Shown: one piece after another, positions 8,889 through 22,196 of the stretch
Layout: each line of letters opens with the position of its first letter
Numbering within the stretch: the stretch's first letter is position 1
Assembly (NCBI GenBank): GCA_037976565.1
Contig: CP137666.1
Location: 9,418,592 to 9,482,591, forward strand
DNA from: Mesocentrotus franciscanus
Lineage: Eukaryota > Echinodermata > Echinoidea > Camarodonta > Strongylocentrotidae
Direction: 5' to 3'
Length of the DNA stretch: 64,000 bases
Made by a program: the position numbers and the translations under genes
Notes under the pieces: model-generated
The model's input: only the letters and a program-made list of their open reading frames with translations
Database searches by the model: none
Told to the model about the DNA's origin: nothing

Positions 8889-11710
8889 ACTCTCCCCCAC
8901 ATCATCTTTTCATCCCTTTCATAATTTCTTTTTTTCTTTCCCTCATATTGTTCTTTTATTGTCTTCTTTTGATTCACTATTCCACAAACTCAATTATAAA
9001 TAACAAATAATCATTCATTTAGTTTACAGAATACATGTATCCTGGAATAAATATAGTTTATTCTCTCAGTTAAATAATATTAATAATAATAATAATATAT
9101 TTCTATCTCATATTAACATAAACATCTACATTATAGAATATTACTTAATGATTATAATCTTTATAATGAAAAATATAACAGCAAATGTACAGGGTGGTCC
9201 ATATGTACTCCATATGTCCTATAATACTTGATAATAATCTTCTTGCTGACTCCAAACAAACTTATCAAATTTCAGAACTGAGGTACTATATAACATACCA
9301 ATCATTAGTTTGACTGTTTTTTTTAGACCTTGAATATATTATTTGTGAAAATAGATATTAATTGCAAAATAAAAATCTACTGGCTATAAAATTGATTAAA
9401 ATTTTGGTTCTCCCTTTGGGTTGGTAAACATCACACACTTAAAAAAAGGGACTCCTCAAACTATAACCAAAACTAAAACCTCACAAACCAAAAATGTATA
9501 TGTTATAACAACATTGAAAGAAAACCTCAATAAAATAAAACTTAAATATAATATTTCAAAAATTATGAAAAGGCAAATCAATATTTATTGCATTAATTTC
9601 CAATTGGAGTGAACTTAACAGGTGTTTATATTGGGTAAAAGTACTTTGTTGAAATAAATTCTCTTAATATTGTTGGAACTCCTTTCATGCTCAAAATTAT
9701 CATGCATGTAGAACATGATCCCAAAGACTTAAAAAAAAAATCAATTCAAGGGCAATTCCAATCCCTCTTGTATACCCCATAGAAATCATGTTGAAATTAC
9801 ACAATACGTTGTCGTAATGTTTGCATATTTCAATAGCAATAACAAAGCTATTGACATTGCCTTACGTGTAGGTTGATTATTCAAACTCTTTGCAAACATG
9901 TTATAGTCAAATACTTCATTTAAAAACCAAACAATAGACAGTAAATCGCACCAGTCATTGGAGGTTCTGCCATTACCAAGTGATACACTGAATCATGTTG
10001 CATTCAAATTTTAAAATCTTGTTTCACACACAGAAAAAGTAGGTAAAAATGCCCATTTAAAAGTTTTTTGAGGGAAAAAAAGGAACTGTGTCACTACATG
10101 CGGCATTTCATCTCGACTTATAGTAAAGCTTAGTGGCCAAGCTTAATCTAAATGTTAAGTCACTCAGACACCTAAGAATAGTTGGGCAGAGAAAGCACTC
10201 CTTAAAGGGATTCATGTTCTTTAGAATCACTAAAGACTACAAAATCCATAGTCTGCAAACTCATGAAAATAATAAGCAACTTCTGTCTACATCTCTATAA
10301 AACAATGCTAATTTATAGCAATGAGCAAGACTTATTGCAAGACAGAGTCATTTATTTTTATTTTTTGTATTAGTCAAATTATTAGTATTAGTATTAGTAT
10401 TAGTCAAATGTGCTACTGTAATGACAACCAAGTTTATCGATTAATTTTATGAAAACAAAAAATACCCAAATGAATTTGATGTGTAGCACATTCTGTTTTG
10501 AGAAGAATAACCTTGGATAAATGATCTATCTATCCACAAAGAACCCTTGACCTTTCAAGATATATGGTCTTGCTTAAGACCTCTGCATCTTTCCACAGAA
10601 TATTAAAATCAGAGACAATAACTTTATAGTTTGAGAAATGGTGCACATATTTTCAGTCACAGACAACAACAGAACCATCTAGTGAATCATACACAGAAAC
10701 CATTCTCTTCAAAGCTCAACAACTTGTTATCATATTTACACAAATTTTTCTAGCATGAAACATTGTACAAATATGCCATCCTTACTTCTCTCAAAATTCT
10801 GTACCGTTCATCGTATGCATGCATATATTACATGTGTAAGATAATATATGATGGTTCATAACCATATGAAAAGGAAAAATAAATCTGCAATTGAATTAGA
10901 TGTTTATCATGCATGGATGAATAGAAGAATTATTGAATGAAATCCGATTGTATTACATACAATCTAAATTAGTGAAATTTGTGAAGGGTTAAAAATAAAT
11001 GAATATAAATGCATTTTTGTATCTCCATTTTCCCCTAATTAAGCAATGCATTGACATTACAATGTAAATATTGGATTTGTTGCATGCAAGTAGCAGAAAG
11101 TTACTCTTGAATCTTTGAATGCAATATCCCTAACATTAAACTGTGGTCCACATTCAAGGGGTTAGTGTGCAAACACCAAGGCCCACAACACACTATACTA
11201 TCCTACTGCGATTCAATCTTTTGAAGAAATGGCAATTATAGTAGATATGGGAATCTAAATAACATAACTTTCATGATTTAGGTTCTAATAATGATAGGAC
11301 TACGAACGACCAGAATTATAGTGCATTTAATCTTTTTAGTAAGAATAAAAGCTGTCTTCAAATCATAGACCATGGCACTACTGGTTTGACATCACTACGA
11401 TTCTGAGGCGAATGTTACTTTTCTTCCTACAAGGAAGCTTGCAATCCGTTGGAATTTCAGTTTTATCAATTCATCATACTATTCACAATATTGGCCATTT
11501 AGATTTTACATGTTTGAATTTTCATATCAAATGCTATTGCAAATTCTTCCAAAATCGGATCATAGTTAGATCGTTTAGTGTGCAGTGGGCTTATCCTGAA
11601 TTTATTTTATATCCACTCAGAAAACATTGTCTTGTGAACTATTCCTATTACATGAAATGAAACTAAAACTAATAGTAGATTTATCAGAATGAGCTGCAAT
11701 TGAAGTGTTC

Positions 11711-11823
11711 ATGAAAATACATATATCTTTGTTAATCTATGAGCAAAATATAAATAAAAATAAATTGTTTAAAATACATATATCTTTGTTAATCTATGAG
11801 CAACAAAAAAAAAGATTGTTTAA
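11711..11823. repeat. Tandem duplication of about 55-60 bp
   Basis: The block aaaatacatatatctttg followed by ttaatctatgagcaa occurs twice head to tail, each copy followed by an A-rich stretch and ttgtttaaaata. Confidence 0.85.
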
Positions 11824-12136
11824 AATAAGCATTTCACCAGCTGTATATCATTCATATCCTATTGAAAATATATTGAACTATTGTTTCATATGACATAAAA
11901 AGCAATAAAAAGCAATAAACTAGAATAAGCAACTAAACTCTCGTATAAAAATAGGGTTAGTTAGTAAATATAGTAAATTTTAATCACTACATGAACAAAA
12001 CTAAATAAAAATATCCAAGCAAAACCTTTACCAAACCTTTTTAAAAACAATTTCAATGAAGTTCCCCAAATTTGATCTCAAATTATGGCATCAAGTAAAT
12101 TGCACTTTTTCACAAATTCAATTAAATAGTCTACAG

Positions 12137-12166
12137 CGAGAGAGAGAGAGAGAGAGAGAGGGGTGA

Positions 12167-12214
<48 letters not shown>

Positions 12215-12220
12215 GAGAGA
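12137..12220. repeat. (GA)n microsatellite
   Basis: About 84 bp of gagaga with a central ggggtgaggg interruption. Confidence 0.95.
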
Positions 12221-13603
12221 ACAAAAATAGTACACCTATACTTAGAATAAATTCAACTTTTATGTAAACAGATATAAAGGACATGCCCAGAATCATGCTA
12301 TTTTTAAAGAGTTAATAAAACATGAAAGCATTCTCAATCAGTTTAAAAAAAGAATGAAAAGAGAAAATATACTGCTGAAAGTGAGAATATGTCTAAAGGG
12401 GAAAACAAATATTGAAAATAGTAAAATTAATACTATATCCAGCACCTTAAGGACATGTGTAAATCTATATATTATTCATTTGCAAGATCTATAATTTTTT
12501 CCTTGATTGATGATAATAAATATCAATAAATATTGAGAAAAATAAACAGGTATGGCAATAATGGACCTCATGCCATATGTGATAGGTATATATGTAGTAG
12601 CATTTCCCCATGTGTTTCTTGGTGTTTCACCTTGTGTTTCACATGTTATCTTAAAATATCTTTTTACAATGTTATCTCTTGAATTCACCAACTTAAGAGA
12701 AAATCATTGAAATAACAGTGAAGTTCTCTCATTAAAGAAAAAGTGTAGATGCAACTTATCTCAATCAAATTGTCTACTTGACAGAATATTACCAACTAGC
12801 AGTGAAGTGTCTTTTCTCAAAGTCAAATACATTAATTAAAATAAAATAAAATAAATAACTGGAAAAACTCACTCTTCTTTTTGGCAACAGATTCTAACTA
12901 CACTTCTTGAGTTTTCCTCCAGAGAAGTATCTTGTGAAGTTCTCTTCCTACTAGCAGATATATCATGTGTATACCAAATCATTGCTGCAACATACAAGGG
13001 TATGTATGCCCTGTATGTAAGTTCTGGGACATTTTAAGTTGTAATGAAAATTAGCTGCAACTTGACATTTAACCAATAAAATATCCCTCATTTAGAGATG
13101 AGAATTTTTTTTGAAGAGGTGATCTTGACAGGTTGTTGTTGTGTAATAAACTGTACTAAACTCTGTGTACTATATTTTACAGTTTAGTTCACTTTTTCAT
13201 AGAAATCAACGATCCATGCTAAAAACAATGATATGAGTACTATAATGAAGATCACAAATATCATCCCTTTTCAAATCTTTTGTGACTACTTTGACAGGTA
13301 AAGCCCTGTTTTTGGCATATAGAAGGCCACAAGACTGGAAATCTTTGGCAATTCAAGAAAAAGACCAAACTAAGCACATTAAAAAAAAAACTTGCAAACT
13401 TGCATTTGGGGATTTCTACCAAACAAACACCTGCAAAATAATAATGAGTCCTTGAAGAGGGCAAAGTCCTCTGTCTGATGATTTCTTCTCAATTAAAGAA
13501 AACAGATGCACTCACACACGTGTAGAGGAGACTTACACTGCCGACTCCATTAGTTCCACTTATCTAATTGCCTCTAAAGACTTCATAAAGAATGGGAGTG
13601 GGG

Positions 13604-13760
13604 TCATTTCTTTGGTGAGAATCTTGGGTTGGTGGGGACTTCGGTGAAGGAACGCAACTCAAAAGTGCCAAAGCTTGACTCCAGATCTGGGGTGTGCCTG
13701 GCGAAGATCATACGTATGTCTGTATGGAGGTACACCTTGCCCGACTTGGATGTCAGAAAT
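13604..13760 (-). CDS. atos: atos coding exon 11 (C-terminus, stop)
   Basis: After the acceptor TTCTGTTCCTCACAG the exon encodes FLTSKSGKVYLHTDIR, then FELRSFTEVPTNPRFSPKK and TGA at 13604-13606. This is the highly conserved C-terminal block of the ATOS family. It enters in the phase left by exon 10 (AG|A gives Arg). Confidence 0.95.
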
Positions 13761-16700
13761 CTGTGAGGAACAGAAGAATTTGAATTTGTTGGTGACATGT
13801 GCAAAAGGGTAACATTGGGATTATCATGTTAAGATATGAAGTTTATTATCTTAAGTTGTTAACAAGAGTTATTCGACTGCGCGCAGGAGATAATTATGCC
13901 TCCGCCATCCATACTTTCATGAGGGTTGGAGCCTCAAATGAAAAGGTCATATTTACGTCATCAAAGGCACCATAAATGTAGTATAATCAGAGACTCAATT
14001 GTAGGTAGTATATATTTGGTTTATATCCATTTTCTTTAACCGGTGTCTATATGTACTGATCTACTGATGACCATCTGCACCATAGGGGGCACAAGGAGCA
14101 AAGGGGGCACTGCCTCCCACAACCACCCAAATCAAATATGATGCCCCTGGCCCTCCCCCTACCAGAATTGACAACCCTTTATTTTTCAGCTTGCTAGCAT
14201 TTCTAGACACATGTGCCTCCTCCCCCCCCCCCACTGTTGTGAGATAACCCTGGATCTGCCCCTGATCCTTAGCAAACAACAAGGCCCCACCTGAGATGCA
14301 TGAGGTAGCGAAGGTCCTTGTCGCAGTCATCGTTGATGTCCACATCGCTGGGCATGTAGAAGATTCTTTGACGGGCAAACGTCTGACAGTTGGGTGGCAT
14401 GTCGCTCAGGTCATAGCGAACCACAAACATCTTCACCACAGTCTTGTTTGGATTGAACAGAGTCTAGGAAAGATTCAGATAAAAAACATTGAATATAAAA
14501 AAGGTCCAAGTAATATAAGGTTGTGGGTCTATCTTATCAGAAAATGAATCAGAATGAATTGAAAAGTGGAGTCACACAATAGCATACATCATAAAACAAG
14601 ATGTTTGCATGCATTTAAATTTCTAATAGATTGAGCAAATTATCAAATTGGATTGAAATTCAGCTTACAAGAGCAGTTTCAAACTGTTGAGATGCTAAAG
14701 GTGAAAACTCTGGATTTGTACCTCAATGCCATAAAAATATCAACTGCAGATGCAACCTTCAATAGATATTGGATTTTTTTTTCAGTTTCATTACCAATAC
14801 AAAAACCAGTTTCCAGATTTGCCCTGATTTAGGATAGCTGGGAACCTTGCAGATTCTTCCATACAATTCACGAGAGAGAGAGAGAGAGAATGACATGTAA
14901 TCGTTTCTTACCACTTGTATTGTGCCGCTATTAGGCACTTGATATCCCCTTTTGCTTAGACCCTCAAGGTTGATGTGACCCTACAAAAGCAACAACAGAA
15001 AAAGCAGATGGTTATTAAAAGCTTACATATCGTCTCCTGAGTGCCAGAATGGCATTGACTCCACTTGTGTACTTATACGCAGAGTTAATGCCCTTCTGGC
15101 TCTCCATAGATGAAATACATTGCAGAGGAAAGAGGAAGAGGATTAAAAAAAAAACATCTTGATGAATACAGTGAGCAATGTTGCATGAAATTTGCAATTC
15201 AATAAACTGCAATTCAATAAGCGGAACATTCCGAGCATTATTAAACACCTGCTCAATTCAAAAGACAAAGTTTGATCCGGTTTGAATAATAGTTGTGAAG
15301 TATAATTTGATTGTAAACTGTGAGCAATGGTAACCTTCATCCAACATGACTCAGAATTTTTTCATGAATATGTACAGGGCTCAAATTAATTTTTTGTCCA
15401 CGGGGGCTCTTCCAAAACAAAAAGAGCCCCCGTGAGCCTTCTCACGGGGGCTATTTTAGTACTGACGGGGCTCTTTTTTAATACAAATTTCCATTGAATT
15501 GGTACCCATGATACTCTTTGCTATTTCATCATTATCAGGGGGGGATCTAGCTTTTTGCTAAGAGGGGGTTAACCCAATGACGCCGTGGAGCATCGTCCAC
15601 GAGCCGCATAGCAGCGAGGCGATTTATTTGTTGTTGCTATTTTGAACCCCTGTAAGTGATGTTTTCCTGGCATCTACTAACACAATAGAGATCATAAAAA
15701 GCAGTGCATGATAATGTCTTTTTAAATCAAGTAACAGTTTTAAGGGGGGTTTGACCCAATGACGATGCGGATACTGTGTGGGTCTGGACACATGATGGCG
15801 TTTTTCCATGCACATCACATTTTCACTTGGCAGCCCAAGGGGGGATCCCCACTTATTATCATTTATTTAAGTCGGCATTTCCTCTTACAACTTTACAAGT
15901 TACATAGGGGTTACTATCGACGTTCATCCCGAGATGACATTCTCTCCGTTTCTTCCCGTTCTGCACATTCCCCCTTATCATTCAAAGCAACCTTAATACA
16001 TTTTCTTTTTGTCTTTACTATATCCTTCCACAACATCTTTGGTCTTTCTCTCCTTCTCAATATTGATTTACTGGTCGAGGTTCATTATTTGCTGGTCTTT
16101 TGGAATCACCAGATTTCAGAGGATTCACGCTTTTCACAAGGAAATACTTCTCCATGTTTCGGTCCTTGCGCGATCGCCTCTAGCTCCAGCAGATATGGGG
16201 CGGCAGCGTGCACTACCGGTGTGGTATAGCCGCTGCTGACGGTCGCACTGCACTGCGAGCTTCCGTTGTTTGTATCGGTAATACAGTCATAGCTTGCGTT
16301 TATCAAACGTCTTTCAGGCACATTTTAAAGGCAATAAACGCAAAGCCTTTTCAAACGTCTTTAGATATGGGTATATTGTCATGCGTTTTGAATGTGACAT
16401 ACAGCCAGAATCAAGTTTCTGAGTCACGATAAACGCAAAGCTGTTTTGAACCCCACATACAAATCGGACCTTCCCAGGCTAATCCGCTTCCCGGGTCAAA
16501 CGGCGCAAAGCAGCGCAGAGACAAGGCCTTTATTTTGAATCGTGAACAGACGATAAACGCGACATCCCGAAAATCACTCTCATATAGTGGGGTTCGATAG
16601 TGGGGTTCGATATGTACATATCTGTGGCAAGACACAATAAACGCACCCATAGAGAATCTGATGTGGAGATGGGAAATATAGCGCCTTCTTGCGGCGAATA

Positions 16701-19700
16701 AGCGCACATTTGTTTACAATATGGCGGCCTCTAGACACCGAAAAATATGAGCGAGAAATCCTGCACGCTAATCTAACTTCCATAGATCCATATTTCATTG
16801 GTTTAAGGTTTGAAATACATATTAATTTGAAACTCAATATTGTGTGAAAGTTATAACAGAAAAGATAATCTTTATTCTATAATTCCACGGGGGCGATTTT
16901 TAATTTTGCAATCGCCCCCATGAGCACTCTGACGGAGGCGATTGTGTAGCTCACGGGGGCGAATCGCCCATCGTCCCCGTGTATTTTGAGCCTTGAATAT
17001 GTACCTTGATTCAAAATCATCTTTGACAAGAATTCCTTCATGATTCCAACAAATAACAAAAGGGAGTCCATACAATGAATTATGTAGATTTCAAGTGAGT
17101 CAATCATTCTTGCATTTTATTACAATACATGATATTCTTCCAAACTGACATGACAATTTCAATCTATTTTTCACCTTTACCAGAAACACAACGTTCTCTC
17201 TAAAAACCAATGATATAAAGAGACGTGTTTCAGTACTTACAAAATATGAAGAAGGGGCATCATCATCACACACACTATAGAAGAAAGTTGTTACAGGTAG
17301 ACATATGTGTTTTGGACAGAAGGCACCGCTTGCACCAATTTCTGCAGTGAACCCATCTATAGTACCCAACGGCTCCAACCTGCCATTCAGTACAGACTCC
17401 TGGAGTGGGATAAAGAATTAGATATATACTAACTGAACAGAAACTGGAAATAAAGAGATGGAACCCTCACACTGCTTGAACACTTTGGTTGCTTTCTTTG
17501 CATCTCTGCAGGGTTGCTCGTTTGCCACGCATGCAATTTTGCACAAAGCAATAGGTACGAATTGAAGGAAGTATTACTTTGTGCAACACAATGGCTTTGC
17601 AAAATTACCCATCTCTGGTCTTGATTAGCTCCATGACAACCCAAGCCAAACAATAAAAGTGTAAAAAGCATTGGGATTCAAAGATTTATGCAGGATGAGC
17701 AGAATGATCAAGATTAATCAGCCACAGAGGGCTTCTTTCTGGTTGTACAGCACATGTTCTTGAGACAAATGCTCTGTGGTTAATTTCCTACATAATCTGA
17801 ATCTTTGAATCCTAGACCCAACACTATACCTAACCCCAACCCAAAATCTAACCTAAAACCCAATTGCAACCTTAACCCTTTACTTAGGACGAACTGAAGC
17901 CTGGGGGGAATTGTCGCTGGAGCACAGATTGAAGCACCTTCTACGTACCTCAAAGTTTCCTAGAAGGCAGCTGGTAGCAGGAGCACTCATACTAAGCATT
18001 CGCATTGGATGACCTAGGAGCAAAGAGCTGGGTTGCTCCAGATTATTGCACGATGGAGAGCTGAAATAAAATAAAGCCAACCATGTTAAGTTTCAGGGGT
18101 GGATCCAGGATTTTGCATTAGAGGGGGCACAATATTTATTATTAAAAAAAAAAAAAAAATCATCAGAGTTCTTTAATAAAAGATATCTGTTTAGTGTATA
18201 GTTTGGTGGAGAGTCATTTAAGTAAGTGGCTGACATTGTATATATGACATAAGACACCAGAAAAAGACACTACATACACTAAAAAGAATTATGTTTACCA
18301 GAATTTGTTCCCACTACTTATAGAATTTGTCAAGTTTCCATAAAGATAAGGAGTTTTGACATAAGACACCAGAAAAAGACACTACATACACTAAAAAGAA
18401 TTATGTTTACCAGAATTTTTTCCCACTACTTATAGAATTTGTCAAGTTTCCATAAAGATAAGGAGTTTTGTGGTAGTCACAGTACAGACGCAAAAGTTTA
18501 GAAAAGGATTATACACTAACCTGGTTAGACCTATTGGTTTAAGTAGTGAAGGGCAGTCGTTGGTTGTCTTGGCTTTTCTTAGTGGTGCCTGAAATAAAAA
18601 ATTAAAAAAAGTCAACACAAGAAGTATTAGAACAATATTTTTCTTTTGTAAACAAAACCAACAACAAACAAATAAGCATATAAACAAACAAAATGGATGC
18701 CAAAAGAGAACAGAGGTTAAAAACTTGTTCATTCCTTCTTTTGTTATTAATTTTTGTATTAAATGCCTCTATATGTGCATGTGTTACTTTGCAAGGGTTT
18801 TGTCAATGTTTCATGTGAGACTATAGTCATAGAGCTTGATGCATATAATAGACCTTAATCACATACAGAAACATTTACAAAGAAAAGGAGGGATTGCCTC
18901 TGAATGAAGCTATGTATTTGCAAAGTATGGACCTGGAATTGGTAATTGGATTTCCTATACTTACTGGACTGGAATTGATAGGGAGACCAGTTCTTGGATG
19001 GAACACATAGGAGCTGGAATCGTCTAAAGATCTTCTCATACTGGCCTTAGCACTGGATTCCTTGGGAACAGCTCGGCCTATCTCGGTTTGAGCCTAAACA
19101 GAGGTGAAGGAAATTTATGGAATAAACATCAGTACACTGTACACCTAACTCTGTGGTTGAAAGGCATTCTATATTATATCATTATATCAATAGCAATCAA
19201 TGACTGATTGCTTGAGACAGTTTAGGTAACTGAAGAGGTGATTCTTTGAAGAAGACGAGAGAGTTGACAATTTAAAAAGTGCATGTATCTAGTTAGATTG
19301 CATGTTGCTAGTAAAATCATCATGAATAGTTCTTTTCTGAACTGATAAATAAGCCTATTTTCAACGATTATAAAACAATAAAAACAAAGATAAGTCAAAC
19401 CTCTTCAACTTGGTGAGATTTGCTGAGTACATTCCTGAGTAGAGACTTCCCCTTGACTGGTGGGGGAAACTGAAAGGCGCTCTCCGAGTTCTCCTTCTCA
19501 TCCTTCATTTGAGGCACAACGCGTTGCTGCTGAATGGAGCGGAAATATCTGGCTTGAAATCATCCCCCCACCCTGTGCCACACCCTCTTGGTTTCATGGC
19601 CCTCCTGGGCGAGGCCATGGGTGATGAGGAAGGGGAAGACTTGATGGAGTTGGAGTCCTGGAGGGCTTTGTTCTTAAAGATGGCAGCATTGAAGCACTGA

Positions 19701-22165
19701 CTTCCGCTGCCGTTGCTCTGTATTGCACTTTGGTTTGTCAGGGTCTCGCAGCTGGCACTCCTGCCCGACTCTAGACCATCCTGTGAATTCCGCTCACGTG
19801 TCGCCTCCGTGCCGCGCACTCTTCTGCTGACACTCTTGCGCCATTGCTGGGTATAAAGCACAGATCAGCGTTGGGCTGGTGGCATAACTCATGGCTGAGG
19901 TTGACCAGTGAGTTTGACGACCCATGTAGTTGTGAATATGTACATGAATCTAAGCTGGTATTCGACGATGTCAAATGTATACCTCTATCTAGAGGAGAGT
20001 GATGATGAAGTCTTGAATCAAAACCAAAGAAGTCTTGTGTCTGTGCATATTCATACACATCTCTCAATCCCTCCGATTCACACTTCAAACTTTTCTCTTC
20101 ACAGGGACTATGATCATCTGAAAAGTGCTTCTCCCTTTTGATTGGAGGACTTCATTCTCCTCCCACTCTGAAGTGAAGACACCAGAGACATCGGACAAAC
20201 CCCCTGCAGTAAAGACAATTCCTTGATCACTATCTGTTGAACATAAAGAAGTGCTTCGTGATTCAGTGCTATCTATTTCTGGAGTGTAATACACATTGCA
20301 AGGTGTAGCTGGTATGTGATGTAATTTCAGTGATGACAAGCCTTCCTCTAGTTCTACCAGTTTCTCATGGTACTTCATATCCTCTGTATCCTTCACATTT
20401 TCACACACTATATCATGAATTCTGTCCGTTGTATTCAGATTCTTAACATCCAACAATGACGTGAGAGGATTGAAGATATCTTCTATGTTCTCTGACCTCA
20501 TACTTTGGCATAACTCTGGCACCTTCTCAGCCTCACCTGGTGGCTGGCTGTACTCAGTCCTGTAAGCACTAGGAAAAGTCCTGATCAATTTGGGACTGTC
20601 CCTCAACTTATTGCTGTTCCTCATTTGAGCTTTCTTCTGCTGTATTGCTTCAAACCCCCACTCCTGCTCCAGCGATCCTCTCCTCGATTGGCTCTCACTG
20701 ACACCTGGAAATTGTCTGTGCATGCTAGGCTTTTCACTCTCACCCTGAAACTCTCGGCTATGTTTTCTTTGCCCATCGTACGGCTCGGTACTCTCCCGCA
20801 CACCCCACGTGGGATCATGTCTGCCCTGCGTGTGATAACTGGAATCCGTGCTACAAAAGCGCTTCTGACTGCCATATTCCTCACCACTTCTCTGTCTGTA
20901 ACTTGTCTCACATTCATTGAAAGTCTTTGTCTTCCTGCTGTTCCTTTTGTTGTGGATCAGATTAAAGCAGGCAGGCTGAGGGATGGCATGTTGCCGTGGT
21001 AACGATGCCACGCTCACTTGGAGACTGCTTGTCTTTGAGATGTTAAGGAAAGGGAAGGTGTGAAGCTCGGGCTGGACCTTGATGTTGTCAGCAAATGACT
21101 CCCCATGAGCACAAACTCTGTGATAAAAAACAATTTTGAAAAAGGTTGTGAGCAATGACTTTCATCTGTAATCTATACCTTGACAGTTAAAACATATTGT
21201 CTGTTTATAGCCATGCAGAAGAGCATTAGCTTTGTATTAAAAGTATATGATTTAATGCCCTTCTGGCTTCAAACACCACCTTTCTTAATGAGGTAGAGAA
21301 ATTCAAGGGAAATTATTCAATATGCCAAGGACACCTTTTTCCCCCTTCAATAAGTATAAACATGATCTAAATTGAAGGTGATGTACATATTGTGCATAAG
21401 GTGAGTTTAGACCCACAAGGGAGAGTAATTGCAGTGACATAAGCACATTTTGTAGTTGCTGAACTCAAAACTAATTCTGGGAAATTTCATATCTTGAATA
21501 ATACAATTCAAATGATTACAGTAGTGGAATGATCCGGATGATTTTTAGGAAATAGTTTCAACTTTAAGTATTAGATTCAATCAGATTCTTGAGGAGATGA
21601 AATCAGTTTCAGATGTCAGACTCTTCTGTTCTTGATGTTTCCCTTTAAATTAAGTGTGTCATATCAGTGATAAAGGACACTAACCACAATTAATTCACCC
21701 TCATCTATGCATTGGACAAATTAGGTGGCAATTACAGTTCATCATGTAAAGCACTCGCAAAATTCCTTTGAATTCATTTATTGGAGAGAATTAGTCTGTA
21801 AGCTTACAATTGAAGAGTTGACTATTTCATTACATGTCAACCACACATTTAATTAGGCATGAGCAGAGATTGTGTGATACTTCCCATGACTAATACACTC
21901 TTAACATAGATCGTCACATGTTAGGGATGTGTCTGACACAATTCTGAGAGTCACGTTCCCAAGTTCACAAAAGGTCAATTTCAATATTTGCTCTTGGACG
22001 GAATGAAATCACAAAATTGATAACTTTATTGATTGGTAAACATTTTTGTTGTTGTGGTTTAAGGATGTTTTTTTTTATCTTCATTTTTGGAGGGGGAAGA
22101 GGGGGAAGGGGAGAGGGAGAGAGAGAAGGGGAGAGAGAAAAGGATGGAGGAGGTGAGGAGGGTAA

Positions 22166-22196
<31 letters not shown>

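Larger units (their letters stand above)
8086..13603. other. Intergenic region between DCST-like gene and atos
   Basis: AT-rich sequence without a supportable gene. It holds CT and GA microsatellites (8842-8888, 12137-12220), a short attagt repeat at 10379-10405, a local duplication at 11711-11823, and presumably the 3' ends of both neighbours (AATAAA at 8717 for the plus-strand gene). Confidence 0.6.
14981..17240 (-). other. atos intron 8
   Basis: Holds one CCAGAAGGGC hairpin repeat (15031-15110) and a 1.6-kb hAT element (15375-16995), which together make up most of the intron. Confidence 0.8.

Noticed and set aside
15759..16229. 156-codon frame as a transposase
   Set aside because: Lies inside the hAT element but shows no hAT dimerisation or catalytic motif; Phe/Leu/Ser-rich composition looks like chance.
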